Below are positions 7,494-15,194 of a stretch of 19,157 nt of DNA, piece after piece (the first letter of the stretch is position 1; the number at the start of each line of letters is the position of its first letter). A program made the translations under genes and the position numbers. Under the pieces are notes generated by a model that did no database searches, was not told the DNA's origin, and worked only from the letters and a program-made list of their open reading frames with translations. This stretch comes from Firmicutes bacterium UBA2116 (GTDB taxonomy: Bacteria; Bacillota; Clostridia; Tissierellales; Sedimentibacteraceae), in NCBI GenBank assembly GCA_002331025.1, contig DCYG01000011.1, positions 19,044-38,200 on the forward strand, read 5' to 3'.

Positions 7494-8531
7494 ATGTCTG
7501 AGAAATTAACATACAAGGATTCCGGAGTAGATATTCATGCCGGATATGAAACAGTCAGATTAATAAAAGATCACGTAAAAAAAACGTATACGGATGGCGT
7601 GGTTTCCGATATAGGCGGTTTTGGAGGAATGTTTGCAATAGATAAGGACGCTTACGAGGAGCCGGTCCTTGTTTCCGGTACAGACGGTGTGGGAACGAAG
7701 CTTATGATTGCATTTAAAACTGATAAGCATGATACCATCGGTGAGGATGCGGTGGCAATGTGTGTCAACGATGTAATCTGTCAGGGAGCTAAGCCGCTGT
7801 TTTTTCTGGATTATATAGCGACCGGGAAATTATTGCCGGAAAAGACAGCCGACATAGTAAAGGGTGTAGCAAGTGGATGTATTAAGGCGGGAGCGGCATT
7901 AATCGGAGGAGAAACTGCGGAAATGCCAGGTCTTTACAGTGAAGGAGAATATGACATTGCAGGTTTTTGCGTGGGTATAGTCGATAAAAAGAAGATAATA
8001 GACGGTTCTAAAATAGTTGAAGGAGATATTTTGATAGGAATTCCTTCAAGCGGTATTCACAGCAATGGTTATTCGCTGGTGCGAAAGGTGTTTTTTGAGC
8101 GCAATAATTATGATGCGGATGAATATGTAGATGAATTAGGCTGTACATTAGGGGAAAGCCTGATGGTTCCCACAAAAATTTATCCAAAGCTCATTTTAGA
8201 TTTAATAAGTAAATTTGAAATAAAGGGTATGTCCAATATAACGGGCGGAGGCTTTTACGAAAACATACCGCGAATGTTTCCTGAAGGCATTACGGCAGAT
8301 ATATATACTGAAAGCATTAATGTATTACCCATATTTAAGCTTATACAAAAGGAAGGCAATATAGATACAGATGAAATGTATTCAACATTTAACATGGGTA
8401 TAGGAATGGTTTTAGCTGTAGATAAGGATAAGGCAACAGATGTTATCGCTTATTTAAAATCCGTGGATGAAAAACCGGTAATGATGGGTAAGACTGTTAA
8501 AAGGGAAGGCGGGCTGAAAATATGCCGGTAA
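7494..8531 (+). CDS. purM: AIR synthetase (FGAM cyclo-ligase)
   Basis: Phosphoribosylformylglycinamidine cyclo-ligase closes the imidazole ring of FGAM using ATP to give AIR. At 345 residues it has the standard length. Visible signatures are YKDSGVDIHAG (7-17), the nucleotide-binding GTDGVGTKL (62-70), AMCVNDV (88-94), IGGETAEMPG (137-146), and NITGGGFYENIPRM in the C-terminal half. It shares fold and ancestry with the synthase halves of PurL. GGGGAG lies upstream of the ATG, 12 bases after purF. Its last 10 bases overlap the start of purN, so the two are translationally coupled. Confidence 0.97.
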   Translation: MSEKLTYKDSGVDIHAGYETVRLIKDHVKKTYTDGVVSDIGGFGGMFAIDKDAYEEPVLVSGTDGVGTKLMIAFKTDKHDTIGEDAVAMCVNDVICQGAKPLFFLDYIATGKLLPEKTADIVKGVASGCIKAGAALIGGETAEMPGLYSEGEYDIAGFCVGIVDKKKIIDGSKIVEGDILIGIPSSGIHSNGYSLVRKVFFERNNYDADEYVDELGCTLGESLMVPTKIYPKLILDLISKFEIKGMSNITGGGFYENIPRMFPEGITADIYTESINVLPIFKLIQKEGNIDTDEMYSTFNMGIGMVLAVDKDKATDVIAYLKSVDEKPVMMGKTVKREGGLKICR

Positions 8532-9145
8532 AAAAAATAGGCGTATTGATTTCCGGCTCAGGCACTAATTTGCAGTCATTGATCGATGAAACAAAAAAAG
8601 AAAATATAAACGGTGAAATAGCTGTAGTTGTTTCCAACAAAGAGAACGCTTACGGATTAGAAAGAGCAAGACGCAATAATGTTGACGCAGTCTTTATCGA
8701 TGAAAAGAAATATGGCAGCTTCGAGCTTTTTAACGAAGCAATTATAACAGAACTTAAAAGACGCGATGTTGATTTAGTTGTATTGGCGGGATATATAAAA
8801 ATACTGTCAGGTAAATTTATCGAAGAATTTAAAAATAAGATAATAAATATCCACCCTTCGCTGATTCCTTCATTTTGCGGCAAGGGGTATTACGGCATAA
8901 AGGTACATCAGGCAGCCATAGATTACGGAGTGAAAATAAGCGGTGTTACCGTTCATTTTGTAGATGAAGGAGCAGATACAGGACCGATAATTTTTCAGGA
9001 AGCAGTAAGTGTGTCAGACAGTGATACTGCAGAAACACTTCAAAAAAAGGTGCTTTTACTAGAACACCGCTTGCTGCCTCTTGCAGTTAAAATGTATTGC
9101 GAAGACAGGTTGCGTGTGGATGGAAGAAAAGTAGTAATAAGATAA
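8522..9145 (+). CDS. purN: GAR transformylase, folate-dependent
   Basis: Phosphoribosylglycinamide formyltransferase moves the formyl group from 10-formyltetrahydrofolate to GAR. It has 207 residues. The phosphate-binding SGSGTNLQ is at 11-18. The catalytic set N109, H111 and D152 lies in INIHPSLIPSF (108-118) and DEGADTGPI, matching the N-H-D triad of the E. coli enzyme. Its ATG overlaps the last 10 bases of purM, with a purine-rich GGAAGGCGGG stretch upstream inside purM. As the folate-dependent form it makes a formate-dependent PurT unnecessary. The following gene, purH, starts 10 bases after its stop. Confidence 0.96.
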   Translation: MPVKKIGVLISGSGTNLQSLIDETKKENINGEIAVVVSNKENAYGLERARRNNVDAVFIDEKKYGSFELFNEAIITELKRRDVDLVVLAGYIKILSGKFIEEFKNKIINIHPSLIPSFCGKGYYGIKVHQAAIDYGVKISGVTVHFVDEGADTGPIIFQEAVSVSDSDTAETLQKKVLLLEHRLLPLAVKMYCEDRLRVDGRKVVIR

Positions 9146-9155
9146 AGGAGAAAAA

Positions 9156-10718
9156 ATGAGGGCATTAATAAGTGTATCGGATAAAACAGGAATTATTGAA
9201 TTTGCACAAAGACTCAGCAGCTTAGGTATTGAAATTATTTCTACGGGCGGCACATACAACGTTTTGAAAAATGCAGGCATAAATATAAAAGGAATTTCAG
9301 AGGTAACCGGCTTTCCCGAATGCTTAAACGGAAGAGTTAAAACTCTTCATCCCAATATACATGCTGGTATATTGGCAATTCGTTCAAATGATGAGCATAT
9401 GAAGCAGCTTTCGCAGCTGAACATAGATACAATAGATTTAGTCATCGTAAACCTATATCCTTTTAAGCAAACCGTATTAAGAAATGCGGACAGGCAGGAA
9501 ACTATAGAAAACATAGATATAGGCGGACCTACAATGCTTCGCTCGGCAGCAAAAAATTATCACGATGTTGCTGTAGCTGTGGACCCTGATGATTATGAAT
9601 TAATAATAAAGGAATTAGAAGAAAACAATGAAGTATCTCTGGATACTAAATTTTATTTGTGCTCAAAGGTTTTTGATCATACGGCACAGTATGATGCGCT
9701 AATTGCAGCATATATGAAAAAGGAAAGAAATGATTCAAGCTTTGCACAAACAATTACTTTAACGTACGAAAAACTGCAGGATATGCGTTATGGAGAGAAT
9801 CCTCATCAAAAAGCAGCATTTTATAAAGAAATTTCGAATAGCAAGGGCATGCTTACATCCGCGGTAAAGCTTCACGGTAAAGAGCTGTCGTTTAATAATA
9901 TCAACGATACGAACGGTGCACTTGAATTATTAAAGGAATTTGAAGAACCGGCGGCAGTAGTTTGCAAGCACGCAAATCCTTGTGGTGTGGGAACATCAGA
10001 CAACATATATGATGCATATGTAAAGGCATACAGTGCTGACCCCACATCAATATTTGGCGGTATAGTATTGTTTAATCGTGAAATTGATGAAAGAACGGCA
10101 GAGGAAATTAATAAAATCTTTGTAGAAATAGTCGCAGCGCCTTCATTCTCGGAAGATGCATTAAAAATACTTAAATCTAAGAAAAATATACGGCTTTTGC
10201 TTATAGAAAATATTACGGAAAAACCGGACGAAAATTCCTGCGATATTAAAAAGGTTTCGGGAGGAATTCTCATTCAGACGATTGATTCCAAGCTTTTCCC
10301 TGATTTCTTTGCGGAGTCCGAAATTAAGACGGTAACGTCAAAGGAGCCTACTGAACAGGAAAAAAGGGACTTGTTCATGGCTTGGAAAATTGTGAAGCAT
10401 ACAAAATCAAATGCCATAGTAATTGTCAAAAACGGACAGAGCATAGGCATAGCACCGGGACAGGTAAATCGTATCTGGGCGTGCAAGCAGGCAATTGATC
10501 ATGCGATTGAATTTTCAGGTGCTGACAGCTTAAAGGGTGCAAGCATGGCATCCGATGCATTTTTCCCGTTCCCGGACTGTGCGGAGGAAGCTGCCAAGGC
10601 AGGAATAACTGCCGTAATACAGCCGGGTGGATCTCTTAAGGACAATTTGTCAATTGAAGTGTGCAACAAAAATAATATGTCAATGTTATTTACGGACATG
10701 AGACATTTTAAACACTGA
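9156..10718 (+). CDS. purH: AICAR transformylase / IMP cyclohydrolase
   Basis: A bifunctional enzyme for the last two steps to IMP. The 520 residues divide into the N-terminal cyclohydrolase (about 1-195), starting ALISVSDKTGIIEFA with ISTGGTYNVL, and the C-terminal transformylase (about 200-520). The transformylase signature is KHANPCGVG, with K271 and H272 matching the paired catalytic Lys-His of the family; SFNNINDTNGALEL precedes it. GQVNRIWACKQAI and SDAFFPFPDCAEEAAKAGI near the C terminus are also family-typical. AAGGAG lies just before the ATG. The product SAICAR-to-AICAR step between PurC and PurH needs PurB, which is not encoded in the window. Confidence 0.97.
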   Translation: MRALISVSDKTGIIEFAQRLSSLGIEIISTGGTYNVLKNAGINIKGISEVTGFPECLNGRVKTLHPNIHAGILAIRSNDEHMKQLSQLNIDTIDLVIVNLYPFKQTVLRNADRQETIENIDIGGPTMLRSAAKNYHDVAVAVDPDDYELIIKELEENNEVSLDTKFYLCSKVFDHTAQYDALIAAYMKKERNDSSFAQTITLTYEKLQDMRYGENPHQKAAFYKEISNSKGMLTSAVKLHGKELSFNNINDTNGALELLKEFEEPAAVVCKHANPCGVGTSDNIYDAYVKAYSADPTSIFGGIVLFNREIDERTAEEINKIFVEIVAAPSFSEDALKILKSKKNIRLLLIENITEKPDENSCDIKKVSGGILIQTIDSKLFPDFFAESEIKTVTSKEPTEQEKRDLFMAWKIVKHTKSNAIVIVKNGQSIGIAPGQVNRIWACKQAIDHAIEFSGADSLKGASMASDAFFPFPDCAEEAAKAGITAVIQPGGSLKDNLSIEVCNKNNMSMLFTDMRHFKH

Positions 10719-10728
10719 GGGGTGAATT

Positions 10729-11982
10729 ATGAAGGTATTAGTTATAGGAAATGGTGCAAGAGAGCATGCAATCTGCCACAAGCTTAAACAAAGTAAATCA
10801 GTTAAAGAAATATATTGCGCTCCCGGCAATGGAGGTATTTCCCAAGCAGTGAGCTGTATAGATATAAAGGTGGATGATTTAGATAAAATCACAGAATTTT
10901 CTGTAAACAACAAAATCGATTTAGTTGTTATAGGACCTGAGCTTCCATTGGTATTGGGGCTTACGGACATGCTTAAAGAAAAAGGAATAAAGGTTTTTGG
11001 TCCTGACAAAAGAGGAGCACGGTTAGAGGGAAGCAAATCATACTCCAAGGAATTTATGAAAAAATACAACATCCCCACAGCTAAATATGAGGTTTACGCA
11101 AGCTCCTATGATGCAAAAGAAAATCTTAACAGGTTTAATGTGCCTGTGGTTGTAAAAGCAGACGGCCTTGCAGCAGGCAAGGGTGTTTTAATATGTGAGA
11201 CTATAGAGGAAGCTAAAAATGCCATAGATGACATAATGACTGAAAAGAAATTCGGTGAAGCGGGAAACACGGTCGTTATTGAAGAATTTCTCGATGGTAT
11301 CGAAAGTTCCCTTTTGTGCTTTGCTGATGGAAGTTCATTGATGCCAATGGAAAGTGCAAAGGATTATAAAAAAGCTTCAGACGGAGACAAAGGTCTTAAT
11401 ACCGGAGGAATGGGCTGCTTTTCACCAAATCCTGTTTATACGGACGAATTAAAAAGCTATATAAAGGATAATATCCTTGAAACTACTTTAAAGGGCTTCA
11501 AAAACGAAAATATTGATTTTAAGGGAGTATTGTTTATAGGGCTTATGATTAAGGATGGAAAAGCCAAGGTCCTTGAGTACAATACACGTTTTGGAGATCC
11601 CGAAACGGAGGTAATACTTCCACGGCTAAAATCTGACTTGGCGGAAATAATGCTCAAATGCATTGACGGTGGATTAAGAGAAGAAGATTTACGGTGGACT
11701 GATGAAAAATGTGTAACCGTTGTTCTTGCTTCGGGAGGATATCCTGAAAAATATGAGACAGGCAAAGAAATAACAGGATTTGATAGATTAGATGAAGATA
11801 TAACAGTCTTCCACGGAGGAACTAAAGCTGCAAACGGGAAAATTTTAACCGACGGAGGAAGGGTTTTAGCGGTTACAGCAATTGATGAAACTATAGAAAA
11901 AGCAAGAGAAAAAGTGTATAAAAATATCGAAAGAATTGAATTTGAAGGGATGCAGTATAGGAAAGATATAGGAAGAATCTAG
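10729..11982 (+). CDS. purD: GAR synthetase
   Basis: Phosphoribosylamine-glycine ligase joins phosphoribosylamine and glycine using ATP, purine step two. It has 417 residues with ATP-grasp architecture. The N-terminal domain has GNGAREHAI (7-15) and VVIGPELPLVLGL. The ATP-grasp core has VVVKADGLAAGKGVLI and the metal-binding VLEYNTRFGDPETEVILPRL near the C-terminal third. It is the last purine gene, starting 10 bases after purH with GAGGGG upstream. After its stop, the 101 bases before the next gene hold no convincing hairpin-plus-T-run, so whether transcription continues into the glucosaminidase gene is unresolved. Confidence 0.97.
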   Translation: MKVLVIGNGAREHAICHKLKQSKSVKEIYCAPGNGGISQAVSCIDIKVDDLDKITEFSVNNKIDLVVIGPELPLVLGLTDMLKEKGIKVFGPDKRGARLEGSKSYSKEFMKKYNIPTAKYEVYASSYDAKENLNRFNVPVVVKADGLAAGKGVLICETIEEAKNAIDDIMTEKKFGEAGNTVVIEEFLDGIESSLLCFADGSSLMPMESAKDYKKASDGDKGLNTGGMGCFSPNPVYTDELKSYIKDNILETTLKGFKNENIDFKGVLFIGLMIKDGKAKVLEYNTRFGDPETEVILPRLKSDLAEIMLKCIDGGLREEDLRWTDEKCVTVVLASGGYPEKYETGKEITGFDRLDEDITVFHGGTKAANGKILTDGGRVLAVTAIDETIEKAREKVYKNIERIEFEGMQYRKDIGRI

Positions 11983-12083
11983 GTTGCCGGGCTTTCTCAA
12001 CAGCCTTGGTCAAATTGCGATTTTTGTCATCATGTAAATAAGCCTGAATATATTAGTATTAAATATGTGTATAGGAGGAGCTT

Positions 12084-13355
12084 ATGTTAATACATGTGGT
12101 ACGAGAGGGAGACACTTTATGGAGCTTAGCCGATTATTATAAAACTGACGTAGTATCTATAATGGAAGCGAATGGATTAACAAATCCGAATCAACTGTTG
12201 GTAGGTCAATCGCTTTTAATTCCAAGAGAGCAAAATACATACACGGTGAGACCCGGAGATACAGTCTGGAAAATTTCAGCAAGCCTTGGAGTTCCTGTTC
12301 AGGACTTATTGTGGGAAAATCAGATTTTAAATCCCGACAGCCTTTATATTGGACAAATACTCAAAATACCGGAGAAGCCAAAACCGGAAATAGAGGTAAA
12401 CGGATTTTCATATTTTTTTGATCAGGATGGAATAACTGTTGTAAACGAGGTTGGTGATTTGTTGACATATTTGAGCCCGTTTGCCTATTTGATAAATGAA
12501 GATGGGAGCTTAGTACCTATAGATGATGAACCGTTAATAGGAGAAGCTATAGCACACGGTGTCGTTCCTATGATGGCAATTGTAAATTTTACCGTAAACG
12601 TTGCAGGTGAAAATATAGCCAATAAGGTATTGAACAATCCTGATACAGTAAATACTCTTTTAAATAATATAATTGAGGTTATGAAAGAAAAGGGGTATCA
12701 GGGATTAAATGTTGATTTTGAATATGTGCTGCCTGAGGATCGCGAGGCATATAATAATTTCCTGATAACTGCTGCCGAAAGATTACATAACGAAGGATTT
12801 TTTATTTCTACATCATTAGCACCAAAGCTAAGTGCAGAGCAAGTAGGGCTTTTATATGAAGCACACGATTACCCTGCGCATGGAGAAATTGTTGATTTTG
12901 TGGTATTGATGACCTATGAATGGGGATGGAGAGGTGGGCAGCCGAGAGCTATTTCACCTATTAATGAAATAAAAAGGGTTTTAGATTATGCGGTGGAGGT
13001 TATTCCGCGAGATAAAATATTAATGGGCTTTCAAATATATGCAAGAGATTGGAAAATCCCATTTGCTCAGGGGGATACAGCGGAAACCATAAGTGTCGAG
13101 GAAGCTATGGAAAGAGCATATGCTCACAATGCACAGATACAGTATGACAGCTTGGCTCAATCACCGTTTTTCAGTTATACGGACTCAGAGGGCAATGACC
13201 ATGAAGTGTGGTTTGAGGATGCGAGAAGCGCACAAGCAAAATTTGATGCCGTGAAAGAATACGGCTTAAGAGGTTTAAGCTACTGGGGATTAGGATACCC
13301 CTTTACTCAGAACTGGGTACTTTTACAGGATACATTCGATATAAAAAAATATTGA
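12084..13355 (+). CDS. sleL: LysM-LysM-GH18 spore cortex glucosaminidase, SleL/YaaH-like
   Basis: A 423-residue protein close to the length of Bacillus YaaH/SleL, which acts as an N-acetylglucosaminidase on spore-cortex fragments during germination. There is no signal peptide: the protein starts straight into a LysM repeat (about 2-46, VREGDTLWSLADYY) and a second follows (about 52-95, VRPGDTVWKISASLG). These bind peptidoglycan. The GH18 catalytic domain spans about 105-415; GLNVDFEYV holds D211 and the catalytic acid E213. VLMTYEWGWRGG and GLSYWGLGYPF are typical substrate-cleft strands. AGGAGG lies upstream of the ATG. A weak promoter could lie at about 12024-12053 (TTGTCA then an AT-rich -10), but readthrough from purD is equally possible. 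The gene suggests an endospore former. Confidence 0.85.
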   Translation: MLIHVVREGDTLWSLADYYKTDVVSIMEANGLTNPNQLLVGQSLLIPREQNTYTVRPGDTVWKISASLGVPVQDLLWENQILNPDSLYIGQILKIPEKPKPEIEVNGFSYFFDQDGITVVNEVGDLLTYLSPFAYLINEDGSLVPIDDEPLIGEAIAHGVVPMMAIVNFTVNVAGENIANKVLNNPDTVNTLLNNIIEVMKEKGYQGLNVDFEYVLPEDREAYNNFLITAAERLHNEGFFISTSLAPKLSAEQVGLLYEAHDYPAHGEIVDFVVLMTYEWGWRGGQPRAISPINEIKRVLDYAVEVIPRDKILMGFQIYARDWKIPFAQGDTAETISVEEAMERAYAHNAQIQYDSLAQSPFFSYTDSEGNDHEVWFEDARSAQAKFDAVKEYGLRGLSYWGLGYPFTQNWVLLQDTFDIKKY

Positions 13356-13379
13356 CCATACATCAACTTAAGGAGAGGT

Positions 13380-14717
13380 TTAATTGTATATTTGGCGTTC
13401 ATAATTATCGGACTTAGGTAGAGGCAATCTGATGATATTCAATAATGGAACGAGGTAAAGATATACGGCGTAAGGGATGCTTGCCGGAGTAGCCGACAAT
13501 GTGGCGAGGGGTACAGCTATGGCAATACTCCACGGAAACAGCTCAGATGTCATGATTGCTGTGTTTTCTATGTCTATTGCAATATCCTCCTTGATTAATC
13601 CTTTTTCAATATAAATTTTATTCATTAATTGATATGTCAATAAAACAGGCAATGTTTGATTACAGCAAAAGGCACCGGTTACAAAGCCGGTAAACAATGT
13701 GGTTAAATAAATGCCTATTTTATTGCTCATTTTTTTCAGGATGCCCTGTATGTCGTTAAGCATTCCGGTTTCTTCAAATATGCCGGAATAAGAAGATGCA
13801 ATTAAAACTATCAACGAAACACCGGTCATTGACAACAATCCGCCGCCGGATATAATTTGAGAAATTTCTCTGTCTGAATTCAATTTAAATCCAAAAATCA
13901 TAGTTTTAATTATTTCAGGGATATCCATTTTTTGTGTGAACACACAAACAAAAATTGCGGCGATTATGCTAAAGATCATTGAAGTTTTGACGTTTTTTCT
14001 GAAAAGAGCAAGAAGGAAAATAACGATGGCAGGAAGCACGGTTAAAATGCTTAAATCAAAATAGAACGATATGTCGTTTAATAGTGTGCTCTCATTTAAT
14101 TTAACAGGGTTTTGTTTTGATAAAACAAAATAGATAATAACAGTGGCAGCAAAAGGTAAAATTCCTGTTATAAACATCCTTTTTACATTATCGTATAAAT
14201 CTGTGCCTGTAATGGCTGCAACAAGATTAGCACTTGAAGATGTAGGTGAGCATCTGTCACCAAAAAACGCTCCTGAAATTATAGCTCCAGCTGCAACACT
14301 TATATTTACACCTCCGCCCTTAGCCAATACAATTAATACAACTCCGATAGTTCCGGCTGTTCCAAAGCTTGTACCTAAAGCAAATGAAACCAGACATGAC
14401 AGTAAAAAAGCAAACAGCACAAAATAATCCGGATTCATCAATTCTGTTCCGTAATAAACAAGAAAAGGAATCGTACCGCTTGCTCTCCAGACAGCAGTGA
14501 TTATTCCTATTAATGCAAAAATAGGCATTAGTGACAAAGCTTTTTTCATACCATTTAAAATCATCATATATATTGATTTAAGCGTATAGCCTCTGTTGAA
14601 TGCGGTTATTGAAAAAGCAAGCATTCCTACAATTAATGGTATAAGTATCGAAATGCTTTTTATCAGGCTGAAAATCAAGGATACCGTAAAAATAAAAACT
14701 GAAATCATAAAGTCCAT
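13380..14717 (-). CDS. NhaC-family Na+/H+ antiporter-like transporter
   Basis: A 445-residue membrane protein with about eleven to twelve hydrophobic segments, of the NhaC antiporter family (Na+/H+ exchange, or organic-acid-coupled exchange as in MleN). Family hallmarks are FALGTSFGTAGTIGVVLI and SGAFFGDRCSPTSSSANLV, the latter resembling the conserved FGD-x-x-SP motif that lies in the ion path. The frame opens at a TTG (14732), but ATG at 14717 is the better start: GAGG (plus 14724-14727) lies 6 bases upstream of it, within the longer reading. The gene is convergent with the glucosaminidase gene with only 24 bases between their stops and no terminator visible there. Substrate cannot be read from sequence. 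Confidence 0.82.
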   Translation of the reverse strand: MDFMISVFIFTVSLIFSLIKSISILIPLIVGMLAFSITAFNRGYTLKSIYMMILNGMKKALSLMPIFALIGIITAVWRASGTIPFLVYYGTELMNPDYFVLFAFLLSCLVSFALGTSFGTAGTIGVVLIVLAKGGGVNISVAAGAIISGAFFGDRCSPTSSSANLVAAITGTDLYDNVKRMFITGILPFAATVIIYFVLSKQNPVKLNESTLLNDISFYFDLSILTVLPAIVIFLLALFRKNVKTSMIFSIIAAIFVCVFTQKMDIPEIIKTMIFGFKLNSDREISQIISGGGLLSMTGVSLIVLIASSYSGIFEETGMLNDIQGILKKMSNKIGIYLTTLFTGFVTGAFCCNQTLPVLLTYQLMNKIYIEKGLIKEDIAIDIENTAIMTSELFPWSIAIAVPLATLSATPASIPYAVYLYLVPLLNIIRLPLPKSDNYERQIYN

Positions 14718-14763
14718 TATATTCCTCGTCAAAAATAATATAGCAAAAATACAAACTAATAAT

Positions 14764-14791
14764 ATTATATATACTTTTCAGAGAAATACAA
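14764..14791 (-). promoter_or_regulatory. Candidate promoter of the antiporter gene
   Basis: On the minus strand TTGTAT (plus 14786-14791) and TATAAT (plus 14764-14769) are 16 bases apart. The -10 matches consensus; the -35 matches at four of six positions. Transcription would begin near 14757, about 40 bases before the ATG. The surroundings are very AT-rich, so chance matches are possible. Confidence 0.45.
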
Positions 14792-14808
14792 TATTAAATA
14801 CAATAGTG

Positions 14809-14832
14809 TACGGTATTATCGTCACTACCGTA
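14809..14832. repeat. Inverted repeat, candidate operator or hairpin
   Basis: TACGGTA (14809-14815) and TACCGTA (14826-14832) form a perfect 7-bp dyad with a 10-base spacer. It lies upstream of the antiporter promoter in the divergent intergenic region. It could be a repressor site or an RNA hairpin. The sequence alone does not say which. Confidence 0.4.
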
Positions 14833-14863
14833 GTACGAAGCAGAAAAATTTAATGTAACATAA

Positions 14864-14898
14864 AACAAGACCATCGTCCAGCAAACGATGGTCTTGTT
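14864..14898. terminator. Strong hairpin, terminator-like, with no obvious gene to terminate
   Basis: Left arm 14864-14877 and right arm 14885-14898 are perfect reverse complements over 14 bp with a 7-base loop. The core reads GACCATCGT and ACGATGGTC. On the minus strand the right side runs into TTTTATGTT, a modest T-rich tract; on the plus strand the tract (TTGTTCT) is weaker. No annotated gene ends here from either side, so it would terminate a short unannotated transcript, or act in the leader of the downstream plus-strand genes. Confidence 0.5.
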
Positions 14899-14951
14899 CT
14901 AAACTTATATTAGGAGATTTCCTGTAAAAGTTTTGTTTTTCTTAACATTAT

Positions 14952-15014
14952 TATAATTAACAGATGTGAAGATTTTATGAAGAAAATAAAAAATGTCTAC
15001 ATAATTTCTTCATA
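14952..15014 (+). promoter_or_regulatory. Candidate -10 box and operator-like dyad ahead of the metal-module genes
   Basis: A consensus TATAAT (14952-14957) is present, but no good -35 lies 16-18 bases upstream, so the promoter may need an activator. Just downstream, TATGAAGAAA (14976-14985) and TTTCTTCATA (15005-15014) form a perfect 10-bp inverted repeat with a 19-base spacer. No T-run follows, so it looks more like a protein site or leader structure than a terminator. The position, between -10 and the first start codon at 15057, would suit repression. Confidence 0.35.
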
Positions 15015-15056
15015 GTAATTATTTAAAATAGTAAAAAAGGAAAAGGATGTAATAAA

Positions 15057-15179
15057 ATGGGTTGCTGCAGTGGTCCGGGACCGAATAAAAAATACACATT
15101 AAAAGAGTATGCTGTTTCTGCTGCTGCAATTATTGGATTTATATTGTTGATTTATTTTTTAATACGTGCAAATTCTTAA
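15057..15179 (+). CDS. 40-residue Cys-Cys single-pass membrane protein
   Basis: I do not recognise a family for this 40-residue product. It starts MGCCSGPGPNKKYTL and then has one hydrophobic segment (about residues 19-36, AVSAAAIIGFILLIYFLI), ending RANS. Three lysines (K11, K12, K16) before the segment favour an N-terminus in the cytosol by the positive-inside rule, which would place C3 and C4 on the cytosolic side. AAGGAT (15043-15048) lies 8 bases upstream of the ATG. The stop is 15 bases before the start of the HMA fusion gene, so the two are probably cotranscribed. The adjacent cysteines and the neighbour suggest metal binding or a partner subunit, which is inference. It is short, but the ribosome binding site, spacing and membrane segment make it credible. 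Confidence 0.65.
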   Translation: MGCCSGPGPNKKYTLKEYAVSAAAIIGFILLIYFLIRANS

Positions 15180-15194
15180 TAAAGCAGGTGAATT

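Noticed and set aside
9872..10273. 133-codon open frame opposite purH
   Set aside because: It lies wholly inside purH on the other strand, is serine/isoleucine-rich without domain features, and has no supporting context.
11983..12083. Terminator after purD
   Set aside because: GTTG (11983-11986) and CAAC (11998-12001) could pair weakly, but there is no T-run and the stem is only 4 bp.
14718..14732. TTG start for the antiporter at 14732
   Set aside because: The GAGG ribosome binding site lies within the extension and is correctly spaced for ATG at 14717.
14596..14853. 85-codon plus-strand open frame opposite the antiporter start
   Set aside because: Half of it is antisense to the antiporter N terminus and its intergenic part is AT-rich sequence with the antiporter promoter; no credible protein features.
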